Shown here: positions 17,392 through 25,062 of the stretch, one piece after another
Layout of the letters: every line of letters starts with the position of its first letter
Position numbering within the stretch: position 1 is the stretch's first letter
Source of the DNA: CAYNST01 sp964434105
Lineage (GTDB): Bacteria > Pseudomonadota > Gammaproteobacteria > Pseudomonadales > Cellvibrionaceae
Assembly: GCA_964434105.1 (NCBI GenBank)
Contig: CAYSTJ010000028.1
Span: forward strand, 1-51,098
Reading direction: 5' to 3'
DNA length: 51,098 nucleotides
The notes under the pieces: generated by a model
Databases searched by the model: none
Seen by the model: only the letters and a program-made list of their open reading frames with translations
What the model was told of the DNA's origin: nothing
Program-made: the position numbers and the translations under genes

Positions 17392-18795
17392 TCAGCCTTC
17401 CATATGCTCCAGCTCCTTGCCCTTGGTCTCCTTGACAAACTTGAGCACGAAAAATATCGACACTATGGCGCCCAGCGTGTAAAGACTGTACGCAAAGGCC
17501 AGACCCAGCCCCGCAAGCAACATCGGGAAGGTCCAGGTGACCAGAAAATTGGAGCCCCACTGAGCCAGCCCCGCCACCGCCAGGCCGGAGCCACGGATCT
17601 GGTTGGGAAACATTTCGCCCAGCATGACCCACATTACCGGACCCCAGGAGAGATTGAAAAACACGACATAGGCGTTACCGGCCACCAGGGCAAGCTTGCC
17701 CATATTGTCGGATAAAATTAGCTGACCGTCCGTCAGCTGTCCACTGGAAAGTGCGATGACCATCAGACCGAGAGTGACCGACATACCCAGCGAACCAATC
17801 CAGAGCAGCGGCTTGCGGCCGATTCTGTCGATCAGCATGAGAGCAACAATACAGGCGGCAATACTCAGCCCCCCGGAAAACACATTGATCAGCAACGCAT
17901 CGTTTTCCGAAAAGCCCACCGCCTGCCATAGCACCGCGCCGTAATAGAACACCACGTTGATACCGACCAACTGCTGAAAAGTCGCCAGACCAATCCCCAC
18001 CCAGACGATGGGCCGAATTTTGCCGGTGGCTTTGCTGATCAGATCGGACAGCCGGGGCCGGTGATGATCAGTTGCCAGTGACGCATCAATCTCACTCAGC
18101 TTGGCGCTGCCCTCCTGATCTCCGTAAAGCCGCACCAGCACTTTCAGTGCAGCATCCTTTTTGCCATTGGCGACAAGATAACGGGGACTCTCCGGAATAA
18201 ACAGCAATGCAACCAGAAAAAATACCGCAGGAAACAGTTCGATCCAGAACATCCAGCGCCAGGCAGCATAGCCGAGCCAGAATTCCGCGATTGACGCGCC
18301 GGCTGCGCCAGCCAGAAGGTAGTTACTGAGGAATGCGGCTGTCAGCCCGACAATAATCGCTACCTGCTGGATGGTTGCCAGTCGGCCACGATACCGGGCG
18401 TGTGCCACCTCGCTGATATAGGCTGGCGCCATGACACTGGCAGCGCCCACGGCCAGACCGCCGATAACGCGGTAGCAGACAAATTCCAGCGACGAGGTAG
18501 AAATGCCCGACCCCCACGCCGATATGATGAAAAGAACCGCAGCGACGATCAGCAGCGTACGCCGACCATAAAGATCAGCCAGTCTGCCTGCCGTGAATGC
18601 ACCAACGGCGCACCCGAGCAGCATAGAAGCGACATTAAATCCGGTACCGGCAGAAGAGGAATTGAAAGCCCGCTGCAAACCGTCGACGGTGCCGTTGATA
18701 ACCGCACTGTCAAACCCGAACAGAAAGCCGCCTATTGTCGCCACACAGCTGATAAGAATGATGTACCCTGTATTCGTTCCGCTTGTACTGGTCAC
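17392..18795 (-). CDS. MFS sugar porter, probable D-xylose:H+ symporter (XylE-like)
   Basis: A 467-aa twelve-helix transporter of the sugar-porter family in the inner membrane. Hallmarks are GGFLFGFDSAVINGTV in helix 1, GRLADLYGRRTLL between helices 2 and 3, the PESPRYLV motif after helix 6, QQLVGINVVFYYG in helix 7, DRIGRKPLLW between helices 8 and 9, and a C-terminal VKETKGKELE. The start is GTG 18795, preceded by AGAAGG. The gene faces away from the xylose operon but lies next to its regulator, and it is preceded by one copy of the ~200-bp inverted element, so xylose is the best substrate guess. It ends at a clear terminator. Confidence 0.9.
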   Translation of the reverse strand: MTSTSGTNTGYIILISCVATIGGFLFGFDSAVINGTVDGLQRAFNSSSAGTGFNVASMLLGCAVGAFTAGRLADLYGRRTLLIVAAVLFIISAWGSGISTSSLEFVCYRVIGGLAVGAASVMAPAYISEVAHARYRGRLATIQQVAIIVGLTAAFLSNYLLAGAAGASIAEFWLGYAAWRWMFWIELFPAVFFLVALLFIPESPRYLVANGKKDAALKVLVRLYGDQEGSAKLSEIDASLATDHHRPRLSDLISKATGKIRPIVWVGIGLATFQQLVGINVVFYYGAVLWQAVGFSENDALLINVFSGGLSIAACIVALMLIDRIGRKPLLWIGSLGMSVTLGLMVIALSSGQLTDGQLILSDNMGKLALVAGNAYVVFFNLSWGPVMWVMLGEMFPNQIRGSGLAVAGLAQWGSNFLVTWTFPMLLAGLGLAFAYSLYTLGAIVSIFFVLKFVKETKGKELEHMEG

Positions 18796-18905
18796 TTTTT
18801 ACCTTCTTGTATTGTTAATTATTGTGAAGTTCAAACTGCAATCTGTATAAACATCGACCCGGACAGAACTACCGCAGCAATCGCCTGATTCAGCCAAATC
18901 CGTGC

Positions 18906-19100
18906 GTAACTATTCAGCTCACGCCCCGATTTGCCCCCGCACCTGCCAATGTAAAACTGTGTTAAAAAAGGTCACAAACCGGTCGGAAACAGGTTTGAAC
19001 GCCTACCCGGGCGGCCCGGAGATGCGCGGCGTATTGACACGCGTAAACTCACATCTTGCGCCCTGCTCTGAATAAATCCGGGCGCAATCTGAACAGTTAC
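18906..19100 (-). repeat. ~200-bp element with terminal inverted repeats, copy A
   Basis: Read on the minus strand, this 195-bp sequence aligns along its whole length (roughly 75-80% by eye) with 24335-24540 on the plus strand. The ends are GTAACTGTTCAG and CTGAATAGTTAC, which are inverted repeats of each other (11 of 12). Inside are TGTCAATACGCCGCGC, a CCGGGC-C-GCCCGG palindrome, a CAAACC...GGTTTG hairpin followed by T6, and GGGGCAAAT.GGGGCGTGAG. It is upstream of and in the same orientation as the MFS porter, filling most of the 332-bp gap between it and the Nudix regulator. It is either a MITE-like element or a conserved regulatory leader. Confidence 0.8.
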
Positions 19101-19127
19101 AACACGCGCTGGGTTGTTACCTCCGCA

Positions 19128-19859
19128 CTACATTTCGAATGAAAACCCCTGCTCCTGCAGCTTCTGATAGGCATCCCGATCAAACCGGTAAAGGTTTGCC
19201 GCCCTGTGGGCTACACCCTGCTGCTTTTCGTTACACGGCGTCAAGACATTCATACGCATAATCTTGCGACGAAAATTCGGCTTGTCCAATTGCGTATCAA
19301 GAATGGTTTCGTAGAGTTCCTGCAGCTGCAACAGCGTGAATTTTTCCGGCAGCAGGTTAAAGCCGATGGGCTTATGGCATATCTGGTGCCTGAGGTAGCG
19401 AATGCCGGTTTTGAGGATTTCATCGTGGTCATAGACCAGCGATGGACAGTCAGAAACACTGAACCAGCAAACGTCCTCGGCATTATGGCCAGCAACCAGC
19501 GAGTAATCGTCGGCACTGACCAGCGCATAATACGCAATCGTAACGACGCGATCGGCAGGGTAGCGTTCGACCTGCCCGAATGCCTTGAACTGCTCAAGGT
19601 ACAACTCGTTAAGACCAGTAAGCTCGGACAGCAGCCGTGCAGCCGCATCGCGCAGGTTCTCGTCATAGCGGATCCACCCGCCCGGCAGCGCCCAACGCCC
19701 CTTGCTGATACCTTCGCGGTGCTTGATCAGCAATATCTTGAGCTCACCGTCCTGCATGCCAAAAATCGCATTATCAATTGACAGCGCCTGAATTACATCC
19801 TCCGGAGCCCTGACAGGAACCAGTTCCTCGTCGGCCGGGTAAGTATTATTACTCATCAC
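19128..19859 (-). CDS. Nudix-fold transcriptional regulator (NrtR-like), probable xylose regulator
   Basis: A 243-aa protein with an N-terminal Nudix domain (residues about 25-150) and a C-terminal winged helix (about 165-230; FRRKIMRMNVLTP as recognition region). This is the NrtR architecture, in which an inactive Nudix fold senses a nucleotide or sugar effector. The Nudix box is degenerate: GWIRYDENLRDAAARLLSEL lacks the REUxEE glutamates needed for catalysis (the usual RE is RL and the EE is EL). That supports a sensor rather than an enzyme. It is divergent from xylB across 510 bp of DNA containing two palindromes. ATG 19856, three bases inside, is an equally good start with AGGTG upstream. 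Relatives control arabinose/xylose genes in other bacteria; control of xylose genes here is inferred. Confidence 0.85.
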   Translation of the reverse strand: MMSNNTYPADEELVPVRAPEDVIQALSIDNAIFGMQDGELKILLIKHREGISKGRWALPGGWIRYDENLRDAAARLLSELTGLNELYLEQFKAFGQVERYPADRVVTIAYYALVSADDYSLVAGHNAEDVCWFSVSDCPSLVYDHDEILKTGIRYLRHQICHKPIGFNLLPEKFTLLQLQELYETILDTQLDKPNFRRKIMRMNVLTPCNEKQQGVAHRAANLYRFDRDAYQKLQEQGFSFEM

Positions 19860-19978
19860 ACCTGGTGCACTCTTTGTTTTGATTGGAATCTACGGTCCGT
19901 GCGGCCACCGCACATTCGAGCAGTGCAGCAGCTGCGGACCTCAAGCGGCGAAGCCGGATCGGGCAGCGGGAGACCATA

Positions 19979-20002
19979 TTGCAAACACCACCCTGTTTGC
20001 AA
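19979..20002. promoter_or_regulatory. Candidate operator, perfect inverted repeat
   Basis: TTGCAAAC at 19979-19986 and GTTTGCAA at 19995-20002 form a perfect 8-bp inverted repeat with an 8-bp spacer, about 120 bp upstream of the Nudix regulator start. The symmetry and location suggest a binding site for the regulator itself. No second identical copy was seen in the window. Confidence 0.45.
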
Positions 20003-20182
20003 GCATCCTGTCGCCCTTAATACAGGGAATACCGCCCCTGCCTCCCGACCTAAATTGTGCAGGACACGGCGCCGTCGGTAGCGAGCGCCCCGCCGTCGCG
20101 ACAACCGGGCAGGGTATCCGGTGTCCGTCAATTTCACGATGAGCCACGACAGGCTACGGCACACGGAGTATATTGTCCCCAT

Positions 20183-20201
20183 CGGTAAATTCAATTTGCC
20201 G
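20183..20201. promoter_or_regulatory. Candidate operator upstream of xylB promoter
   Basis: CGGTAAAT-TCA-ATTTGCCG is a near-perfect palindrome (7 of 8 arm bases pair). It lies 25 bp upstream of the -35-like TTGACA. Its half-site resembles that of the 19979 repeat (GCAAA core), so both may bind the same regulator. Confidence 0.4.
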
Positions 20202-20225
20202 AACCGGTCGGAAAACGATACCCTT

Positions 20226-20254
20226 TTGACAATTTCCGGGAACCCTCTTGTAGT
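20226..20254 (+). promoter_or_regulatory. Candidate sigma-70 promoter for xylB-galM-xylA
   Basis: A perfect -35 TTGACA (20226-20231) is followed after 17 bp by TGTAGT (20249-20254), a 4-of-6 match to the -10 box. The predicted start would be about 110 bp upstream of the xylB ATG. Confidence 0.45.
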
Positions 20255-20369
20255 CCGGCAGACAATAACAATATACTACCTGTTTTGGCAACCGGGGTCG
20301 ACAGCGTCTGATCAGGCTGGCTTATCACAGCAATCGTTTTAAACTCAATCAACATAAGTGATTCATACT

Positions 20370-21875
20370 ATGCTTTTCCTAGGCTTGGACATTGGCAGTT
20401 CTTCTGCGAAAGTTTCCATCGTCGACGGCGATACCGGGCAGTGCCTCGGCGCCACCCATTATCCGGATACCGAACTCGAGATCATGAGTCCGAATGCCGG
20501 TTGGGCCGAGCAACACCCCGAGATCTGGTGGGACAGCATCCGCCACGGCCTGCGCCGCCTGTGTGCCAGCGCTTCCATTGACCCCAAAGCCATTGACGCC
20601 ATTGGTATTTCCTACCAGATGCACGGCCTGGTGCTGGTTGACGCGAAACAGCAGGTATTGCGACCGGCGATTATCTGGTGTGACAGCCGGGCCATTCCCG
20701 CGGGCGAAGAAGCCTTCCAGGCGCTGGGTGCGGATCACTGCTTCGACCATCTGCTGAATTCCCCGGGAAATTTTACGGCATCCAAGCTCCGATGGGTACA
20801 GCAGAATGAGCCTGATATATTCGCACAGGTTCACAAGTTTATGCTGCCAGGCGACTATATCGCCATGAAACTGTCGGGTCAGATTACAACGACGGCTTCG
20901 GGACTGTCTGAAGGGGTGCTGTGGGACTTCGTGGAGCGCCGGCCCGCGCTGGAGTTACTCCGGCACTGGGGCATCAGCGAGAGCCTGGTGCCGGACATCG
21001 TTCCGACCATCGGCCATCAGGCCACGGTGTCAGATCAGGTGGCGGCCGAACTCGGTCTCAAACCCGGCGTGAAGATCGCCTACCGCGGTGGGGATCAGCC
21101 CAACAATGCCTTTAGTCTCAATGTTCTCGAGCCCGGCGAAGTCGCCGCCACGGGGGGCACCTCGGGCGTGATATACGGGGTCATTGACAAGCCGGCAGCG
21201 GATCGAAAATCCCGCGTAAACACCTTTTTGCATGTTAACGATACCGAGGCCAATCCCAGAAACGGCGTGCTTGTCTGCGTCAATGGCACCGGCCGTCTCT
21301 ACAGCTGGCTGCGCCAGCTCCTGAGCGTCGGCAGCGATAAGCTGATCGACTATCCAGCGCTAAACCGGCATGCCGGAAAGGTGCCGGTCGGCAGCGAGGG
21401 GCTGCGTTTTTATCCCTTTGGCAATGGCGCCGAGCGAATTTATCAGAACCGGAATCCCGGCGCCCAGATGAGCGCCATTGATTTTAACCGGCACAACGCC
21501 GGTCATGTCGCACGTGCAGCCCAGGAAGGTATCGTGTTCGCCCTGAACCAGGGGTTTGATGTGCTCAAATCAATGGGCGGTACGGCGGATGTCGTTCGCG
21601 TTGCCAGAGGCAACCTCTTTCTAAGTGATATTTTTACCACAACATTCGCCTCGACCACTGGCGCCGTTGTGGAAGTCTACGATACCGACGGTGCTGCCGG
21701 GGCCGCCCGCGCAGCGGCACTGGGTTCGGGGTTCTATAAAGATGCCCGTGAAGCCTTCGGCAACCTGAAACCGGAAACCCTGATCCAACCTGATACCCAA
21801 AAAGCCGCGCAATACCGTGACGCCTATGAAAACTGGGTGGCAGGATTGCCCCGCGGAGTCAGCGCCGGTGAGTGA
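20370..21875 (+). CDS. xylB: Xylulokinase
   Basis: FGGY-family kinase that phosphorylates D-xylulose to D-xylulose-5-phosphate in the cytoplasm. ATG 20370 gives 501 aa beginning MLFLGLDIGSSSAKVSIVD, the N-terminal ATPase phosphate-binding loop; a GTG at 20358 is a less likely start. YQMHGLVLVD and IIWCDSRA are the sugar-binding segments typical of XylB. YRGGDQPNNAFSLNV carries the catalytic Asp region. The C-terminal half has EVAATGGTSGVIYGV and an adenosine site around GNLFLSDIFTTTF. It is the first gene of the xylB-galM-xylA operon, and its last codons overlap the galM start. Function is well supported by the adjacent xylose isomerase. Confidence 0.95.
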   Translation: MLFLGLDIGSSSAKVSIVDGDTGQCLGATHYPDTELEIMSPNAGWAEQHPEIWWDSIRHGLRRLCASASIDPKAIDAIGISYQMHGLVLVDAKQQVLRPAIIWCDSRAIPAGEEAFQALGADHCFDHLLNSPGNFTASKLRWVQQNEPDIFAQVHKFMLPGDYIAMKLSGQITTTASGLSEGVLWDFVERRPALELLRHWGISESLVPDIVPTIGHQATVSDQVAAELGLKPGVKIAYRGGDQPNNAFSLNVLEPGEVAATGGTSGVIYGVIDKPAADRKSRVNTFLHVNDTEANPRNGVLVCVNGTGRLYSWLRQLLSVGSDKLIDYPALNRHAGKVPVGSEGLRFYPFGNGAERIYQNRNPGAQMSAIDFNRHNAGHVARAAQEGIVFALNQGFDVLKSMGGTADVVRVARGNLFLSDIFTTTFASTTGAVVEVYDTDGAAGAARAAALGSGFYKDAREAFGNLKPETLIQPDTQKAAQYRDAYENWVAGLPRGVSAGE

Positions 21876-22803
21876 TTACACAGCTTTCACGCTGAGCCTG
21901 AAAAACTCGGCGGTCAGCCTGGAGCTGGTACCGGCGTTCGGTGGCCGGATCAACCGTCTGGTACTGAGCGATACATTCAGACACAACCTGATTGCGGGGC
22001 TGTATTCCCGCGACGCTCTGGAAAGTGATACCGGCTTTCGGGGCATTCCCCTGTTCCCCTTCCCTAACCGGCTGGCACAGGGTCGCTATGAAATGGGTGG
22101 CAAATCCTATCAGTTGCCCATCAATGAACCGGGCCGTGGCAATGCGCTGCATGGATTTCTGTTCCAGCTGACGCCCGAAATCCGACATTTGGAACAATTG
22201 GAAACCAGCGCGCAGGCCACATTGACTTATCGGTATCCAGGCAACCTTGACGGATACCCCTTTCCCTGCGAAGTCAATATCGCCTACAAACTGCGCGCCA
22301 ATGCGCTGGACGTGACGATGCGTATTCACAATACCGGCAGGGACAGCATGCCGGTTGGATTTGGCTGGCATCCCTATTATCAGCTCGATAGCACGGTTGA
22401 TGACATGTTGATGCGGCTGCCGCCCGTGAAAGAAATCAAAGTGGATGAGCGCGGTATTGCCACCGGCGAGCTGGGCCGCTTTGCGCATTTCGAAAAACTG
22501 TCAACCATTGGCGCGATCAAACTGGACACGGGCCTGCTGTTCGACAATCCCCCGGAGGTTGCCAAAGTGCTGCTCTGGTCCGAAAAATTGAAACAGGGAC
22601 TGGAAATCTGGCAGGATGCCGGCAATGGTGGCCTGAACTACCTGCAGGTATTCATTCCACCCAGGCGCGAGTCCATTGCCGTTGAGCCCATGAGCAGCTC
22701 CATCAATGCCTTTAATACGGGCGAAGGACTGCGGATGCTGGCGCCCGGCGATTCCACCGATGGCATATTTGGTGTACGGTTACTCTCACAAAAACCGGAA
22801 TAA
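21868..22803 (+). CDS. galM: Aldose 1-epimerase (mutarotase)
   Basis: Interconverts alpha and beta anomers of aldoses, here presumably xylose, feeding the isomerase. The best start is GTG 21868, which overlaps the xylB stop by 8 bp and has GGAG 11 nt upstream, giving 311 aa; an in-frame start at 21817 lies inside xylB. Family motifs are present: FGGRINRLVL, FRGIPLFPFPNRLAQGRY, GNALHGFLF (catalytic His), VGFGWHPYY (second His) and the C-terminal NYLQVFIPPRRESIAVEPM carrying the catalytic Glu. The setting in the xyl operon favours xylose as substrate. Glucose activity is equally possible biochemically. Confidence 0.92.
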   Translation: MSDYTAFTLSLKNSAVSLELVPAFGGRINRLVLSDTFRHNLIAGLYSRDALESDTGFRGIPLFPFPNRLAQGRYEMGGKSYQLPINEPGRGNALHGFLFQLTPEIRHLEQLETSAQATLTYRYPGNLDGYPFPCEVNIAYKLRANALDVTMRIHNTGRDSMPVGFGWHPYYQLDSTVDDMLMRLPPVKEIKVDERGIATGELGRFAHFEKLSTIGAIKLDTGLLFDNPPEVAKVLLWSEKLKQGLEIWQDAGNGGLNYLQVFIPPRRESIAVEPMSSSINAFNTGEGLRMLAPGDSTDGIFGVRLLSQKPE

Positions 22804-22858
22804 TCCACGCCTCCTGGCAGGCACGATAACCCCCAATTTTTACAGAAGGAAAGAAGAT

Positions 22859-24190
22859 ATGAGTATTGTTACTGGTGATAAAGAATATTTCCCGGGTGTG
22901 CAGAGAATCGCCTACGAAGGTCCGGATTCCGATAACCCCCTGGCCTACAGATATTACGACGAAAATAAAGTCGTAGCCGGCAAAACCATGAAGGAGCACT
23001 TCAAGTTTGCCGTGTGTTACTGGCATACGTTCGGTAATGCCGGTCACGATCCATTCGGTCCGGGGCCAACCATTTTCCCCTGGTCCTCCGCGTCAAGCGC
23101 CGAGCGCCGCGACCGCGAAAAAATGGATGCAGCGTTCGAATTTTTCACAAAACTGGGCACACCCTATTACTGCTTTCATGATGTGGATCTGGTAGAAGAA
23201 GGCAGCAGCCGCGCAGAGACCCAAAAGCGGTTAATGTCAATTGTTGAGTACGCCAGGGAAAAGCAGGCCGAATCCGGCGTTAAACTGTTATGGGGTACAG
23301 CCAACCTGTTCTCCAATCCCCGGTACATGAACGGCGCATCCACCAACCCCGATTTCAACGTTGTGGCCTACGCGAGTGCGCAACTGAAAGACGCTCTGGA
23401 TGCAACGATTGCGCTGGATGGTGAAAACTATGTTTTCTGGGGTGGCCGTGAAGGTTACATCAGCCTGATCAACACCGACATGAAGCGCGAAACCGAGCAC
23501 ATGGCACGCTTCCTCACCATGGCGCGTGACTACGCCCGCAAACAGGGTTTCAAGGGCACGTTCTTTATCGAACCCAAGCCAATGGAACCGTCCAAGCACC
23601 AGTATGATTTTGACAGCGCCACTGTCATCGGCTTTTTGCGCGAGCACGGTCTGGACAAGGATTTCAAACTCAACATTGAAACCAACCACGCGACGCTGGC
23701 TGGCCATACCATGGATCACGAACTGCAGGTTGCTGCCGACGCCGGCATGCTGGGCAGTATCGATGCAAACCGGGGCGATTATCAGAACCAGTGGGATACC
23801 GACCAGTTCCCGATGAACATCAATGAAACTGTCGAGATGATGCTGGTTATTCTGCGTGCAGGCGGATTCCAGGGCGGCGGCGTAAACTTTGACGCCAAGC
23901 GACGCCGCAACTCGACCGATATGATTGACACTTTCTACGGACATATCGGCGGCATGGATACCTTTGCCCGCTCCCTGCTGATCGCTGACAACCTGTTGCA
24001 GAACTCCAAGCTGGAAGCGATGCGCAAAGAACGCTACAGCAGCTTTGATAGTGGCGATGGGGCTCGTTTCGAGAAGGGCGAACTGGATCTGGAAGCGCTT
24101 GCCGCGATCGGTAATGCCGCCGGTGAACCCGCGCAGACCAGTGGCCAGCAGGAACTGTACGAATGCATTATTAATCAGTATATTCGTTAA
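22859..24190 (+). CDS. xylA: Xylose isomerase
   Basis: Converts D-xylose to D-xylulose. The start ATG 22859 is set by a strong AGAAGGAAAGAAG ribosome site; the longer frame from 22706 runs inside galM. The 443-aa length is normal for the class II (E. coli-like) enzymes. Active-site motifs are intact: YYCFHDVDLVEEG (catalytic His and Asp), YVFWGGREGY, FFIEPKPMEPSKHQYDFD (metal-binding Glu, catalytic Lys), NIETNHATLAGHT (metal ligands), GSIDANRGD and NFDAKRRRNSTD. It is the third gene of the operon, 55 bp after galM. A strong hairpin follows at 24213. Confidence 0.97.
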   Translation: MSIVTGDKEYFPGVQRIAYEGPDSDNPLAYRYYDENKVVAGKTMKEHFKFAVCYWHTFGNAGHDPFGPGPTIFPWSSASSAERRDREKMDAAFEFFTKLGTPYYCFHDVDLVEEGSSRAETQKRLMSIVEYAREKQAESGVKLLWGTANLFSNPRYMNGASTNPDFNVVAYASAQLKDALDATIALDGENYVFWGGREGYISLINTDMKRETEHMARFLTMARDYARKQGFKGTFFIEPKPMEPSKHQYDFDSATVIGFLREHGLDKDFKLNIETNHATLAGHTMDHELQVAADAGMLGSIDANRGDYQNQWDTDQFPMNINETVEMMLVILRAGGFQGGGVNFDAKRRRNSTDMIDTFYGHIGGMDTFARSLLIADNLLQNSKLEAMRKERYSSFDSGDGARFEKGELDLEALAAIGNAAGEPAQTSGQQELYECIINQYIR

Positions 24191-24212
24191 GCACCGGTCG
24201 TAGCCGACAACG

Positions 24213-24242
24213 CATTGCACGCTGCTGCGGCAGCGTGCAATG
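24213..24242 (+). terminator. Strong hairpin after xylA, probable terminator
   Basis: A perfect 13-bp stem, CATTGCACGCTGC with its complement around a TGCG loop, begins 22 bp after the xylA stop. The following tract is pyrimidine-rich (CTTCGTTTCTCCTCTCC) but not a clean T run. It may therefore end transcription inefficiently or stabilise the mRNA 3' end. Confidence 0.65.
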
Positions 24243-24334
24243 ACTTCGTTTCTCCTCTCCTGTCCCGCCCTTACATCTGGCAACATGATTGCGTGTGCCA
24301 GGTCTATCCATACTGTAATTATTCAGCGCTCTTC

Positions 24335-24540
24335 GTAACGGTTCAGATCGCGCCCGGATCTGTTCAGCGCAAGGCAAAAAATGTCGGTTTACCTGTGTCA
24401 ATACGCCGCGCAGCCTGCGCTTCGCCCGCCGGGCCGCCTGGGCAGGCGTTCAAACCTGTTCCCGCCAGGTTTGTGATCATTTTTTAACGCAGCTTTATTT
24501 TAGGTTAAGGGGCAAATCCGGGCGTGAGTTGAATAGCTAC
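24335..24540 (+). repeat. ~200-bp element with terminal inverted repeats, copy B
   Basis: This is the second copy of the element at 18906-19100, here on the plus strand and 206 bp long. It shares TGTCAATACGCCGCGC, AGGCGTTCAAACCTGTT, the CAAACCTG...CAGGTTTG hairpin (a perfect 8-bp stem) followed by T6, and GGGGCAAATC.GGGCGTGAG.TGAATAG. An 11-bp insertion relative to copy A sits before the CCGGGCCGCC palindrome. The hairpin stem is kept although its bases differ between copies, which hints at structural constraint. A partial end-like word, GTAATTATTCAG, lies just upstream at 24315. It faces the large TBDR at 25063. Confidence 0.8.
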
Positions 24541-25062
24541 TCCATTTTTTATAGATTCGGGCTTTATACCCGGCTGTGGCTGATATTATTTTGTCGGTCT
24601 CGGTTGCACATCCAACACTGACTATCATTACTTGCATGCCGTTCAACATTACGACGCTGAAATGCGCAGCCTGTGTTTAAATCAACAAAAAATCCGGATC
24701 ACCGTAAAATATTGAGCTATATTAATCACTAAATTAAAGTGATTGCATTTCGTCAAAATGTAGCATCCGTCAAAAAAATGAAAAATAACAGGAAGCTAAC
24801 GCTGTTTTTTCTGGGGGATTTATAGGGTTTTCCGCACCGCGTCGCCTTCAGATTTATTTTAAAGTCTTTCTAACTGCCTGAATTGGCAAGGCTTTCCACG
24901 ACTTCCTGATGGAAAGGGATATTGCTGATAGTTTTTGCTGTACGCGTTAACTGCAATCCTGGCGCCCGCTTGAGGTGCTGCACGAGCGGTAACGCACGCA
25001 TAGCCCATATTGCAATATCGCATAAACAAACCGCCATAATAAAATAAATCGGGACAGAATCT
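24541..25062 (+). promoter_or_regulatory. Long AT-rich leader upstream of the large TBDR
   Basis: This 522-bp stretch has no supported gene; the minus-strand frame 24870-25526 is a shadow of the TBDR start. It is distinctly AT-rich between 24660 and 24800, with many A/T tracts suited to a promoter or to bending proteins. GGGGGATTT at about 24812 and GACAGAATCT just before the ATG are the only ribosome-site-like words. The regulatory signals for the TBDR-halogenase operon most likely lie here and in the element just upstream. Confidence 0.4.

Noticed and set aside
23288..24286. 332-codon minus-strand ORF opposite xylA
   Set aside because: It is a shadow of the xylose isomerase coding frame, with no recognisable motif.
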